The translations under genes were made by a program, and so were the position numbers. A stretch of DNA of 64,000 nucleotides, taken from the NCBI GenBank assembly GCA_910585815.1, contig CAJUFJ010000005.1, forward strand, positions 17,570 to 81,569, given 5' to 3'. The DNA comes from an uncultured Oscillospiraceae bacterium. Its GTDB lineage: Bacteria > Bacillota > Clostridia > Oscillospirales > Oscillospiraceae. Every line of letters begins with the position of its first letter. Position 1 is the stretch's first letter. Shown here piece after piece: positions 1 to 7,792 of this stretch. The notes under the pieces are model-generated. The model saw only the letters and a program-made list of their open reading frames with translations, was not told the DNA's origin and made no database searches.

Positions 1-1
1 C

Positions 2-826
2 GACCCCCGGGTGATGGCCGTCCGGCCCCACCCTGACCAGCTCAACGCCTCGGAGAACGTCCGCCGGATGCTCAAGGGGTCGGGCATTATGGAGAAGTAC
101 CGGGGCAGCCGGGTGCAGGACGCCCTGTCCCTGCGGTGCATTCCCCAGCTCCACGGCGCGGCCCGGAAGACCCTGGAGGACGCAAAGAAGACCATCGAGA
201 TCGAGATGAATTCCTGCTGCGACAACCCCATCATCTGGCCGGAGACGGGCAACGAGGACGTGATCTCCGCCTGCAACGCCGATTCCGCCTATGTGGGCAT
301 GGAGATGGACAGCGCCTGCATCGCCGCCGTGGGGCTGGCCAAGATGTCCGAGCGGCGGAACAACCGCATTGTGGACGGCTCCCTGTCGGGCTACCCCTAC
401 TTCTGCATCAAGAACCCGGGGCTGAACTCCGGGCTGATGATTCCCCAGTACGTCCAGGCCGGCCTGCTCAACGAGATGCGGATGCTGGCCACCCCCTCCA
501 CCATCGACAACACCCCCACCTGCGGCAATCAAGAGGACTACGTGGCCATGGGCTACAACGCCTGCAAGAAGGCGGGCCCCATGGCGGAGAAGCTGGAGTA
601 CATGCTGGCCATTGAGCTGCTCAGCGTGTATGAGGTGCAGCAGTTTGTGGACCCTGACGTGGCCCGTGCCCCCGCCACAGCGGCGGTGCTGGCCGAGGTC
701 GGCAAGACGGTGCCGGTGATGGAGAAGGACGTCTTCCTCCACCCCTACATCGAGTATTTGAAGGACTTTATCCACTCGGGCGGACTGATCCGGGTGGCCG
801 AACAGGTGACAGGAGCGCTGAGCTGA
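2..826 (+). CDS. Histidine/aromatic amino acid ammonia-lyase, C-terminal part
   Basis: This is the C-terminal ~274 residues of a HAL/PAL-family lyase; the 5' end lies outside the window. Family members eliminate ammonia from histidine or another aromatic amino acid using an MIO cofactor made from an Ala-Ser-Gly loop, which would be upstream of the window and cannot be seen. Visible family signatures are SLRCIPQLHGA, the stretch ending CCDNPI, SERRNNRIVDG, the LNSGLMIPQY segment and the GNQEDYVAMG motif, in the usual order. Substrate cannot be decided from this part, so no gene symbol is given. The stop is followed one base later by the start of the next gene, suggesting co-transcription. Confidence 0.9.
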   Translation, partial: DPRVMAVRPHPDQLNASENVRRMLKGSGIMEKYRGSRVQDALSLRCIPQLHGAARKTLEDAKKTIEIEMNSCCDNPIIWPETGNEDVISACNADSAYVGMEMDSACIAAVGLAKMSERRNNRIVDGSLSGYPYFCIKNPGLNSGLMIPQYVQAGLLNEMRMLATPSTIDNTPTCGNQEDYVAMGYNACKKAGPMAEKLEYMLAIELLSVYEVQQFVDPDVARAPATAAVLAEVGKTVPVMEKDVFLHPYIEYLKDFIHSGGLIRVAEQVTGALS

Positions 827-827
827 T

Positions 828-1082
828 ATGAAAAAAGAAGTTGTCCGCGTGGAGATGGACCTGAAAAAGATTTTCCTCACCCCTCCCAACACCCGCCGGG
901 AGCAGATCACCCTGCTGGTGATGATGGTGGTCCTCTTTATCATGTTCTTTGGCCCCATCTGCTTCACCGAAATCCATCCGGTGAAGGCCATCCTCCTCTC
1001 CTGCCTGCCCGCCCTGTCGGTCTCCTGGGGGTGGATTGTCCTGCTGCGGTCTCTGTTCCGCAAATCGGAATTCTGCCGCTGA
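828..1082 (+). CDS. Small membrane protein of unknown function
   Basis: An 84-residue protein with two hydrophobic stretches (about residues 28-45 and 50-72) separated by a short loop containing Pro and Glu, with a charged N-terminus and a basic C-terminal tail. This fits a two-helix membrane hairpin. The ATG lies one base after the lyase stop, so the two are probably translated from one mRNA. I do not recognise the family. A role near the lyase (for example transport or membrane anchoring) would be speculation. A palindromic repeat and the terminator of the opposing HTH gene follow. Confidence 0.6.
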   Translation: MKKEVVRVEMDLKKIFLTPPNTRREQITLLVMMVVLFIMFFGPICFTEIHPVKAILLSCLPALSVSWGWIVLLRSLFRKSEFCR

Positions 1083-1118
1083 AGCCGGGTGTGTCCCATT
1101 CCCAGACCTTTATCATTG

Positions 1119-1150
1119 TCCGCCGCGGGCGCACACTGTGCGCCCCTACA
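1119..1150. repeat. Dispersed palindromic repeat (GTAGGGGCG family), partial copy
   Basis: The block GGGCGCACACTGTGCGCCC followed by CTAC is a near-perfect palindrome. It resembles other intergenic copies in this window ending in CGCCCCTAC. It sits in a longer block (about 1088-1195) that shares a cataaaatg..ggcc tail with the regions near 7655 and 34511. Confidence 0.6.
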
Positions 1151-1183
1151 GAGATGTAAGTTAAACCAATCAGCATAAAATGT

Positions 1184-1215
1184 GCGGCCTGTCCTGGAAA
1201 AACCAGGCAGGCCGC
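1184..1215 (-). terminator. Terminator hairpin of the HTH gene
   Basis: GCGGCCTG and CCTGG at 1184-1197 pair with CCAGGCAGGCCGC at 1203-1215 across an AAAAA loop, with one bulged base. Read on the minus strand the stem is followed by ACATTTTAT, a moderately U-rich tail. It begins just past the expected end of the HTH gene. Confidence 0.65.
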
Positions 1216-1220
1216 CTTCT

Positions 1221-1645
1221 TTAAACAGGGTCTTTTCGTTTTGCAAAAACAGTTTTTCGTTGATCTCCGACAGGGGGGTGCGGTGAATCATGCCGTGGCT
1301 GATGATGGCGTCCCGCTTCAGCTTGGGATAGATGGGGGCGTAGCCCACCCGCTTCAGCAGCTGTTGGACCGCCTCCAGACCGGCGTCCATACCGATACAC
1401 AGGCACAGCAGCCGGTCCCGGGAGGGCTTGCGCCGCCCGGAGAAGACCTGATGGAGGTAGACCTCGCTCATTCCCGTCCGCCGGGCCAGCTCCGCCTTGG
1501 ACAGGCTGCATCTCTCATAGAGCTTCGTCAGAAACGCGGATATGTCCGCATCCGTGAAATGTGCTTCGTTCTCTGTGATATACTGGTCCAGGTTGGGCTG
1601 GCTCATCAGCTCCTGGCTCAGATCGTCGGTGGATTTCTGCCTCAT
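1221..1645 (-). CDS. HTH (XRE-like) transcriptional regulator, stop codon out of frame
   Basis: The minus-strand frame from ATG 1645 reads an approximately 140-residue protein with a helix-turn-helix around residues 47-72 (LSKAELARRTGMSEVYLHQV, then FSGRRKPSRDRLL). A C-terminal half containing KLKRDAIISHG and ending near EKTLF follows. AGAGAGGTTGACAGGATATG supplies a ribosome site. Right after EKTLF the sequence is TTTAAAG: the TAA at 1221-1223 is one base out of frame, so the reading frame runs on through the terminator and antisense across the upstream genes with no stop that I could find down to about position 780. One missing T would restore the stop, so this is either a real terminal frameshift or a sequence error. 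It is divergent from the kinase gene and could regulate it. Confidence 0.7.
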
Positions 1646-1661
1646 ATCCTGTCAACCTCTC

Positions 1662-1690
1662 TTTACTTTTTCCGGGGGAGTCGATATAAT
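1662..1690 (+). promoter_or_regulatory. Candidate promoter of the kinase/zinc-ribbon operon
   Basis: TTTACT at 1662-1667 and TATAAT at 1685-1690 are 17 bases apart on the plus strand, inside the AT-rich divergent intergenic region. A second TATAAT occurs a few bases further on. The -35 is weak, so activation by the divergent HTH protein is possible but unproven. Confidence 0.4.
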
Positions 1691-1769
1691 ATTGTTATAA
1701 TTGTACAGAATCATCCGGCAAAATACAATATGCCAGCTGCATAGTGTTTCAAATTTTGAGGTGATTGTC

Positions 1770-2468
1770 ATGTATTCCTGGTTATCAGAGCAGCTGCGGA
1801 CCGAATTTGAGGTAGTCCGCCTTTTGAAGGAACGTCCCCGGGGCAGTGTGCGGCTGATCCGGCACAACGCCGGGGGCAACCAGTTCATCCTCCGCCACTT
1901 CCAGGGAAACGGCGAGGTATACCGCCGGCTGCTGAGCTGTTCCTGCCGCTACCTTCCCCTGGTCTATGAGGCGGCGGAACAGGACGGAGAAAATATCGTC
2001 ATTGAGGAGTTCGTTCAGGGGGACACCCTGGACTTCCTTTTGAAGGAGGCTTTGTTCTCCCCCCAGGAGACAAAGCAGACCATCAAGCAGCTGTGTCAGG
2101 GGCTGTGGGTGCTCCACTCCATGGCCGCCGTCCACCGGGACATCAAACCGGAAAACGTGATTCTCCGGGGGAGCGATGCGGTGCTTATCGACTTCGATGC
2201 CGCCCGCCTCCACAAGCCGGAGGCGGAGGCCGACACCCATATTCTGGGCACCACCGGCTTTGCCGCCCCGGAGCAGTACGGCCTGGGCCAGTCGGACACC
2301 CGGACGGATATCTACTCTCTGGGCGTGCTGATGAACGTGATGCTCACCGGCCAGCACCCCTCCAAAAAGCTGGCGGAGGGCCGGCTGGGCCGGATCATCC
2401 AGCGGTGCACCCAGATCAACCCGGCCAAGCGGTATAAAAATGTACTGCATCTGATGGAGGCGCTGTGA
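1770..2468 (+). CDS. Eukaryotic-like Ser/Thr protein kinase, atypical
   Basis: A 232-residue soluble protein that is essentially only a kinase domain. The start is ATG 1770, preceded by GAGGTGA five bases upstream; an ATG 23 codons earlier lacks such a site. Catalytic loop HRDIKPENV at residues 122-130, metal-binding DFD (not DFG) at 141-143, GTTGFAAPEQYG at 160-171 as activation segment/APE, and DIYSLGVLM at 180-188 are clear. The glycine-rich loop is poor, and the strand that normally carries VAIK reads FILR, with Arg at residue 42 in place of the ATP-contacting Lys. Activity may therefore be unusual or reduced. The stop overlaps the first zinc-ribbon gene (TGATG), so the kinase heads an operon with the four paralogues, which are its obvious candidate partners. 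Confidence 0.85.
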   Translation: MYSWLSEQLRTEFEVVRLLKERPRGSVRLIRHNAGGNQFILRHFQGNGEVYRRLLSCSCRYLPLVYEAAEQDGENIVIEEFVQGDTLDFLLKEALFSPQETKQTIKQLCQGLWVLHSMAAVHRDIKPENVILRGSDAVLIDFDAARLHKPEAEADTHILGTTGFAAPEQYGLGQSDTRTDIYSLGVLMNVMLTGQHPSKKLAEGRLGRIIQRCTQINPAKRYKNVLHLMEAL

Positions 2469-3724
2469 TGAATCAGCAAAAAATCTGCCCCCACTGTGGG
2501 GCCCAGCTGCCGGATATGGCCTCCTTCTGCCCCCACTGCGCCCAAAGCGTCACCCAGCGGCGGGAGTTTCGCCCGCCCAGACGTCTGCCCCGGCGGGTAC
2601 TGCGGGGCGCCCTGCTGGTCCTGGTCCTTGGGACGCTGGCCCTGTCGGCCTATCTCTATACCCGGCCCAAGGTCTACGACAACGGCGCCGCCGAGGTGAT
2701 TTACACCGACGATGACGGGAGCTATCAGCTCCTCCTCAACTATTTCGGCGACCGATTCCAGCCTATGACCGACTACTCGGAGGAGTTGGAGGAGGGAACC
2801 ACCTCCAACAAGCCCTCCCGGCTGTTCATCAACCACATGGACACCGGCGTAAACGCCAAGGAGGTCTTTCTCCGCAAGGTGGAGGCCATCAATGTGGAGC
2901 TCCTGCGGGGTGGCGACAGCCTGGAGCCCTGGCAGTACACCCAGCCCCAGGCCTCAGACTACGACCTGGAGGCCGCCTCCCGAAGCATCCTGACCTACAC
3001 CGACCGCAGCGGCGACATGGAGCTGCGGTGGACCATCCGCATGAAAAACGGCGACACCATCCGCCTGTACCAGCGGATGGCGCTGGGGGTGGTTCCCACC
3101 CGGCACTTCTACCCGGAGGACGTGCCCATGGACACGATGGATGACCTCCAGGCCCTGGTGGACCAGGTCAACGAGACCATCACCTCCGACGTGATCGTCT
3201 ACATCCACCTGCCCGCCGTCACCTACGAGGGCAGTCTGCTGCTGGAACAGCGGTCCATGAACCTCATCGGCAGCGAGGGCCCGGACGGGGTACGCACCAC
3301 CTTCACCGGCACCCTTCAGGCCACCGCCCAGAATGGCTACATCTGCCAATTTCAAAACCTGTGCTTCACAGGAGACGGCGAGGGGGTGGGGGTGTCCGCC
3401 TCCGCCCGGATCAACTTCAACCACTGCCAGTTTGCCGGGTGGCGCACCGGCGTGCTGTGCTACGGCAGCTCCTGGGTGAACATCAAAGACAGCGTCTTTG
3501 AGGACAACACCGTGGGCTTCCATTTCAACTCCACCAGCGACAACCGAAACGACCACATGTACAGCGGCAACCTGTTCCGGCGCAACGGCACCGCCGTCCT
3601 GCTGGAGAGCGTCCCCGGCGACCAGGCCCTGTACTTCGAGGGCACCCGCTTCTCCCGCAACGGCGCGGACATCGACAACCGCTGCGGCCAGGAGGTGAGC
3701 ATCGCGGACGCTATCTTTGAGTAG
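2468..3724 (+). CDS. Zinc-ribbon membrane protein with beta-helix-like exterior, paralogue 1
   Basis: A 418-residue protein. Residues 7-24 carry two CxxC knuckles (CPHC..CPHC) of a short zinc ribbon; a basic stretch and one hydrophobic segment (about 47-65) follow, then a ~350-residue exterior. The second half of the exterior (from about residue 250) shows short repeats with N and G turns (for example VFEDNTVGFHFN, LFRRNGTAVLLE, RFSRNGADIDNR), typical of right-handed parallel beta-helix proteins. Predicted topology is zinc ribbon inside and beta-helix outside. ATG 2468 overlaps the kinase stop and has GGAGG upstream; the GTG one codon earlier is less likely. Function unknown. Confidence 0.8.
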   Translation: MNQQKICPHCGAQLPDMASFCPHCAQSVTQRREFRPPRRLPRRVLRGALLVLVLGTLALSAYLYTRPKVYDNGAAEVIYTDDDGSYQLLLNYFGDRFQPMTDYSEELEEGTTSNKPSRLFINHMDTGVNAKEVFLRKVEAINVELLRGGDSLEPWQYTQPQASDYDLEAASRSILTYTDRSGDMELRWTIRMKNGDTIRLYQRMALGVVPTRHFYPEDVPMDTMDDLQALVDQVNETITSDVIVYIHLPAVTYEGSLLLEQRSMNLIGSEGPDGVRTTFTGTLQATAQNGYICQFQNLCFTGDGEGVGVSASARINFNHCQFAGWRTGVLCYGSSWVNIKDSVFEDNTVGFHFNSTSDNRNDHMYSGNLFRRNGTAVLLESVPGDQALYFEGTRFSRNGADIDNRCGQEVSIADAIFE

Positions 3725-3741
3725 AGAGGATATACAGAGTG

Positions 3742-4998
3742 ATGAACGAGGAGACAAAATCCTGCCCCCACTGCGGGGCCCAGCTTCCAGTGGGGGCTTC
3801 CTTCTGTCCCCACTGCGCGCAGACTATCAGCGAGCGTAACGAGATAACCCCTCCGCGTCATGTGACGCGGAGGGCGCTGTACAGCGCCCTGATGGTCCTC
3901 CTTATCCTGGCTGTCGCCCTGGCAGCCTGGACTTATACCCGCCCCAAGGTCTACGACAACGGCACCGCCGAGGTGATTTACACCGACGATGACGGGAGCT
4001 ATCAGCTCCTGGCCGGATTTGGCTCGGACCGGTTTCGGCCCGCCCACGAGATGACAGAGACCGTGGAGGAGGGCATGGACTACCGAATGCCCTCCCGCTT
4101 GTATGTCAACCATGCGGACGCCGGGGAAAACGCCAAGGAGGCTTTTTTCCAAAAGGTGGAGGGTGTCGCCGTGGAGCTTTTACAGGGCGGCGAGGGCGCC
4201 TCTCCCTGGCGCTGTGAACCGCCTGTGGAGATGGACTTCGATCCGGAGGCCGCACGGATCAGCTTGCTGACCTATTCGGCGGAAAGCGGACCCATGGAGC
4301 TTCGGTGGACCCTTGTGATGAAAAACGGCGATACCATCCGGCTGTACCAGCAGGTTGACCTGGAAGTCATTCCCACCCTCCACTACACCCCGGAGAACTA
4401 CGCTATGAATACCGCCGGGGAGCTCCAGGCCCTGGTGGACGAGATCAACAAGACTGCGGACCCGGAAGCCATTGTCTATCTTCACCTGCCCGCCGTAACC
4501 TACCAGGGCGGCCTTGTGATGGAGGGCCGGCCCATCAACCTCCTGGGCGGTGAGGGGGAAAACGGCGCGCGGACCACCTTCACCGGCCCCGTCCGTGCCA
4601 CTATGGCCGGCCATATCTACAGTTTTGAAAATATCGACTTTACCGGCTCCGGCGATGGGGTGGGCGTGTCTGTCTCCGCCCGGCTCCATCTCACCGGCTG
4701 CCGCCTGAGCAGGTGGCGGACCGGCCTGCTGTGTTATGGAAATTCCTGGGTTAACTTCCAGGACTGTGTCTTTGAGGACAATACCGTGGGCTTCCATTTC
4801 AACGCCTCCAACGCTACCCCCACTACATACCACTACAGCGGCAACCTGTTTCAGAACAACGGCACCGCCGTCCTGCTGGAGAGCGTCCCCAGCAATCAGG
4901 CCCTAAACTTCGATGGCACCCGCTTCTCCGGCAACGGCACGGACATCGACAACCGCTGCGGCCACGAGGTGAGCATCGCGGACGCCATTTTTGAGTAG
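3742..4998 (+). CDS. Zinc-ribbon membrane protein with beta-helix-like exterior, paralogue 2
   Basis: A 418-residue protein collinear with its upstream neighbour: CPHC/CPHC zinc ribbon within the first 27 residues, one membrane segment (about 48-65), then an exterior starting with TRPKVYDNGTAEVIYTDDDG, shared almost exactly with paralogue 1. The C-terminal beta-helix-like region keeps VFEDNTVGFHFN and the ending RFSGNGTDIDNRCGHE. Divergence is concentrated in the middle (about residues 95-190). AGAGGATATACAG lies before ATG 3742, and only 17 bases separate it from the previous stop. Function unknown. Confidence 0.8.
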   Translation: MNEETKSCPHCGAQLPVGASFCPHCAQTISERNEITPPRHVTRRALYSALMVLLILAVALAAWTYTRPKVYDNGTAEVIYTDDDGSYQLLAGFGSDRFRPAHEMTETVEEGMDYRMPSRLYVNHADAGENAKEAFFQKVEGVAVELLQGGEGASPWRCEPPVEMDFDPEAARISLLTYSAESGPMELRWTLVMKNGDTIRLYQQVDLEVIPTLHYTPENYAMNTAGELQALVDEINKTADPEAIVYLHLPAVTYQGGLVMEGRPINLLGGEGENGARTTFTGPVRATMAGHIYSFENIDFTGSGDGVGVSVSARLHLTGCRLSRWRTGLLCYGNSWVNFQDCVFEDNTVGFHFNASNATPTTYHYSGNLFQNNGTAVLLESVPSNQALNFDGTRFSGNGTDIDNRCGHEVSIADAIFE

Positions 4999-5014
4999 AG
5001 AGGAAACATAAGCC

Positions 5015-6280
5015 ATGAACGAGGAGACAAAATCCTGCCCCCACTGCGGGGCACAGCTTCCAGAGGGGGCCTCCTTCTGCCCCCACTGCGCGCAGAGCAT
5101 CCAGGAGCGCAAAGAGGTATCCCCTCCTCGGCACATGCCGCGGAGGGCGCTGTACAGCGCCCTGATGGTCCTCCTTGCGGCCGTCTTGGTTCTGGCCTTG
5201 ACTGTCTGGGTCCAGAGCCGCCCCAAGACCTATGAGAGCGACACCGGAGAGCTGAATTACGGCGGATACCGCCTCCTGCTGACCCAGGGGCGGGAGGTAG
5301 AGCCGGTCCCCCTGGCCAGCTTTCACGCGATGGTGGATCGCGGCTATCGGAATCCCTCCCCCCTGTATGCCGTCTCTCCGGAGGACGGCGCGGTAATGGC
5401 AGATGCCTTTCTGGAGGAGATGGCCTCCGTCACCGCCGAGGTGCGCAGCTCGGATATCGCGCTGAATGTCACCTGTACGGAGCCGCAGATACGGAGTGAA
5501 TACTATCCAGACGCCGCTTTTATGTCCATTGTTGACATCAGCCTGAAGGGGCCGGGAAACTGCGCGGCGGAGCTTCTCTACACCATCACCATGAAAAACG
5601 GCGACGTGATCCGCATGCGGCAGACCTTAACCTTTGAAAGCATCACCATCTATACGTACACAGCCCAGGATGCGCCCATGAATACCATCGAGGAGCTGCG
5701 GGCTCTGTTGGAGAGGGCCTGCGAGGAGAGCGGCGAGTACGACCAGATCCACATCCATCTCCCAGCCGTCACCTATGCGGGCGGTCTGGAAATCGAGGAA
5801 CGGCTGGTTCGGCTCTACGGCAGCGTGGGCCACGATGGGCAGCGCACCACCTTCACCGATACAACCCGCATCAGCTCGCCAAAAGGTGTTCTGGAATTTC
5901 AGGATATCGCCTTCTCAGGCAGCGGACAGGGGATAGGGGTTCTGGTCTCCGGCACCGCCCGGCTCCAGCTGGTCAACTGCCGGGTCTCCGGCTGGGGAAC
6001 CGGTCTTCAGGCTGTGGACAGCGCCTGGATTGACGCCGACGGCACCATTTTTGCGGACAATCAAGTGGGGCTGTGCTTTGACTCGGCGGATACCCCCATG
6101 GTGTCCGACAACTTCTACACCGGGAACACCTTCCAAAACAACGGCACTGCCGTCCTTTTGGCGCACGTGGGCAGCGACACCCCGCTGAATTTCCCCGGGA
6201 CCCGCTTCTCCGGCAACGGCACGGACATCGACAACCGCTGCGGCCACGAGGTGAGCATCGCCGCCGCCATCTTTGAGTAG
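5015..6280 (+). CDS. Zinc-ribbon membrane protein with beta-helix-like exterior, paralogue 3
   Basis: A 421-residue protein, the most divergent of the first three outside its ends. It has a CPHC/CPHC zinc ribbon at residues 8-26, a membrane segment at about 48-68 and an exterior beginning QSRPKTYESDTGELNYGG. It lacks the VYDNG..YTDDDG block of its neighbours. The C-terminal part has the same turn-rich repeats and ends with the conserved FSGNGTDIDNRCGHEVSIA. AGAGAGGAAACATAAGCC precedes the ATG. It is 16 bases after paralogue 2. Function unknown. Confidence 0.8.
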   Translation: MNEETKSCPHCGAQLPEGASFCPHCAQSIQERKEVSPPRHMPRRALYSALMVLLAAVLVLALTVWVQSRPKTYESDTGELNYGGYRLLLTQGREVEPVPLASFHAMVDRGYRNPSPLYAVSPEDGAVMADAFLEEMASVTAEVRSSDIALNVTCTEPQIRSEYYPDAAFMSIVDISLKGPGNCAAELLYTITMKNGDVIRMRQTLTFESITIYTYTAQDAPMNTIEELRALLERACEESGEYDQIHIHLPAVTYAGGLEIEERLVRLYGSVGHDGQRTTFTDTTRISSPKGVLEFQDIAFSGSGQGIGVLVSGTARLQLVNCRVSGWGTGLQAVDSAWIDADGTIFADNQVGLCFDSADTPMVSDNFYTGNTFQNNGTAVLLAHVGSDTPLNFPGTRFSGNGTDIDNRCGHEVSIAAAIFE

Positions 6281-6297
6281 AGAGGATATACAGAGTG

Positions 6298-7554
6298 ATG
6301 AACGAGGAGACAAAATCCTGCCCCCGCTGCGGGGCCCAGCTTCCAGAGGGAGCCTCCTTCTGCCCCCACTGCGCGCAGGATATCAGCCAGCGCAGGGAGA
6401 TATCACCACCTCGGCACATGCCGAGGTGGGCGCTGTACAGCGCCCTGATGGTCCTCGCCGCCCTGCTGCTGGCCGGGGGGCTCTACCTCCGCAGCCGTCC
6501 CCAGGTCTACGACAACGGCACCGCCGAGGTCCTCTATACCGACGGCGGCGTCACCTATCAGGTGCTGGCCGGCTGGATAAACGACCGTTTTGATCCGGCT
6601 CAGGAGATTTCCCAGCAGGTAGATGTGAGAGACGAGCTGTACGTCTTCCCCCAGTGCCTGTATATCAACCACCCGGAGAGCAGCGCCAACGCCAAGGACG
6701 AATTTATGGAGAAGGTGGAGCGGGTCACCGCCGCCTTTGTGGAGACGGACAGTGAGGAGCTGCCCTGGACCTGCGACGAGCCGATCCCCCGACCGGACTA
6801 CGCCCCAGAGGCCGCCCTGGTCTCCTCCATCCACTATTACTCCGGCAGCGGTCAGGGGACCCTCCGGTGGACCATCGAGATGAAGAACGGGGACCTTATT
6901 CACCTCTATCAGGCCATGGACGCCCACCCCCTGGAGGTCTACCGCTTCACCCCGGAGGACACGCCCCTGAACACGGTGGAGGAGGTACAGGCCCTGTTGG
7001 ACAGTTTAGATGAGATCACAGAGGGCGGACCGAACACCGTGGATATCCATCTGCCCCCTGTGACCTACGACGGAGGCATCACCATCCCCCGGGAGATCAA
7101 TCTCTACGGCGCCGAGGAGGGTGGACGCACCGTTTTTACCGGCCCCATTCGCCTGCCGACCCCAATCAAAAGACACACTTGGATCTATGACATCGACCTT
7201 GTGGGGGACGGAAGCAGCGTAGGCCTGTCCGCCTCCTCCAGCGCATTCCTTTTAGGCTGTCGTATCTCCGGCTGGCGCACCGGCGTGCTGGTGCAGGACG
7301 CTTGGGTCAGCGCCTTTGAGTGCACCTTTGAGGACAACGGCATCGGACTCCATTACAACGCCGACACCGCGTTCCCAATGAGCTCCCACTACAGAGGGGA
7401 CATCTTCCGAAACAACGGCACCGGCATCCTTTTTGAACGGGTGCCCAACCGGATGGCCCTGAGCTTCCCCGAGGTGGTGTTCTCCGGCAACGGCACCGAC
7501 ATCGACAACCGCTGCGGCCAGGAGCTGGACCTGAGCGAGGCGGTCTTTGAATAG
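6298..7554 (+). CDS. Zinc-ribbon membrane protein with beta-helix-like exterior, paralogue 4
   Basis: A 418-residue protein with CPRC/CPHC zinc ribbon, membrane segment (about 47-64) and exterior starting RSRPQVYDNGTAEVLYTDGG. The C-terminal repeats include TFEDNGIGLHYN and FSGNGTDIDNRCGQE. The leader and first codons are the same DNA as in paralogue 2 (TAGAGAGGATATACAGAG then ATGAACGAGGAGAC), a sign of recent duplication or gene conversion. It is the last gene of the kinase operon; a palindromic repeat and the recJ promoter follow. Confidence 0.8.
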   Translation: MNEETKSCPRCGAQLPEGASFCPHCAQDISQRREISPPRHMPRWALYSALMVLAALLLAGGLYLRSRPQVYDNGTAEVLYTDGGVTYQVLAGWINDRFDPAQEISQQVDVRDELYVFPQCLYINHPESSANAKDEFMEKVERVTAAFVETDSEELPWTCDEPIPRPDYAPEAALVSSIHYYSGSGQGTLRWTIEMKNGDLIHLYQAMDAHPLEVYRFTPEDTPLNTVEEVQALLDSLDEITEGGPNTVDIHLPPVTYDGGITIPREINLYGAEEGGRTVFTGPIRLPTPIKRHTWIYDIDLVGDGSSVGLSASSSAFLLGCRISGWRTGVLVQDAWVSAFECTFEDNGIGLHYNADTAFPMSSHYRGDIFRNNGTGILFERVPNRMALSFPEVVFSGNGTDIDNRCGQELDLSEAVFE

Positions 7555-7582
7555 CTGGATCGGATAGAAGCGTGGGGAGTAG

Positions 7583-7630
7583 GTAAGGGCGCAAAGTGTC
7601 CGCCTGTGGGCGTACACTTTGCGCCCTTAC
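7583..7630. repeat. Dispersed palindromic repeat with perfect 17-bp arms
   Basis: GTAAGGGCGCAAAGTGT at 7583-7599 and its exact reverse complement at 7614-7630 flank a short loop. It lies 28 bases past the kinase-operon stop and could form a strong hairpin. It belongs to the same general family as the GTAGGGGCG copies elsewhere in the window. Confidence 0.7.
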
Positions 7631-7695
7631 AGCCACATCATGGATAATCAATCATACAAAATGCGCGGCAGGGCACTCCCTTTTTGGATTTTATC

Positions 7696-7725
7696 TTGAA
7701 AACGGCCATATTCCTGTGCTATAAT
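7696..7725 (+). promoter_or_regulatory. Promoter of recJ
   Basis: TTGAAA at 7696-7701 and TATAAT at 7720-7725, 18 bases apart, about 68 bases before the recJ start. Confidence 0.65.
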
Positions 7726-7792
7726 AGAAAAGTTAACATGAGATATTCTCCGCCTTCGGCGGAGTATACAGCCGGGCGGGAGGTGGCGACCG

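Noticed and set aside
2..1216. Open frame continuing from the HTH gene antisense across the lyase gene
   Set aside because: It exists only because the HTH stop is out of frame; the extension crosses a terminator and two well-supported genes and has no protein-like features.
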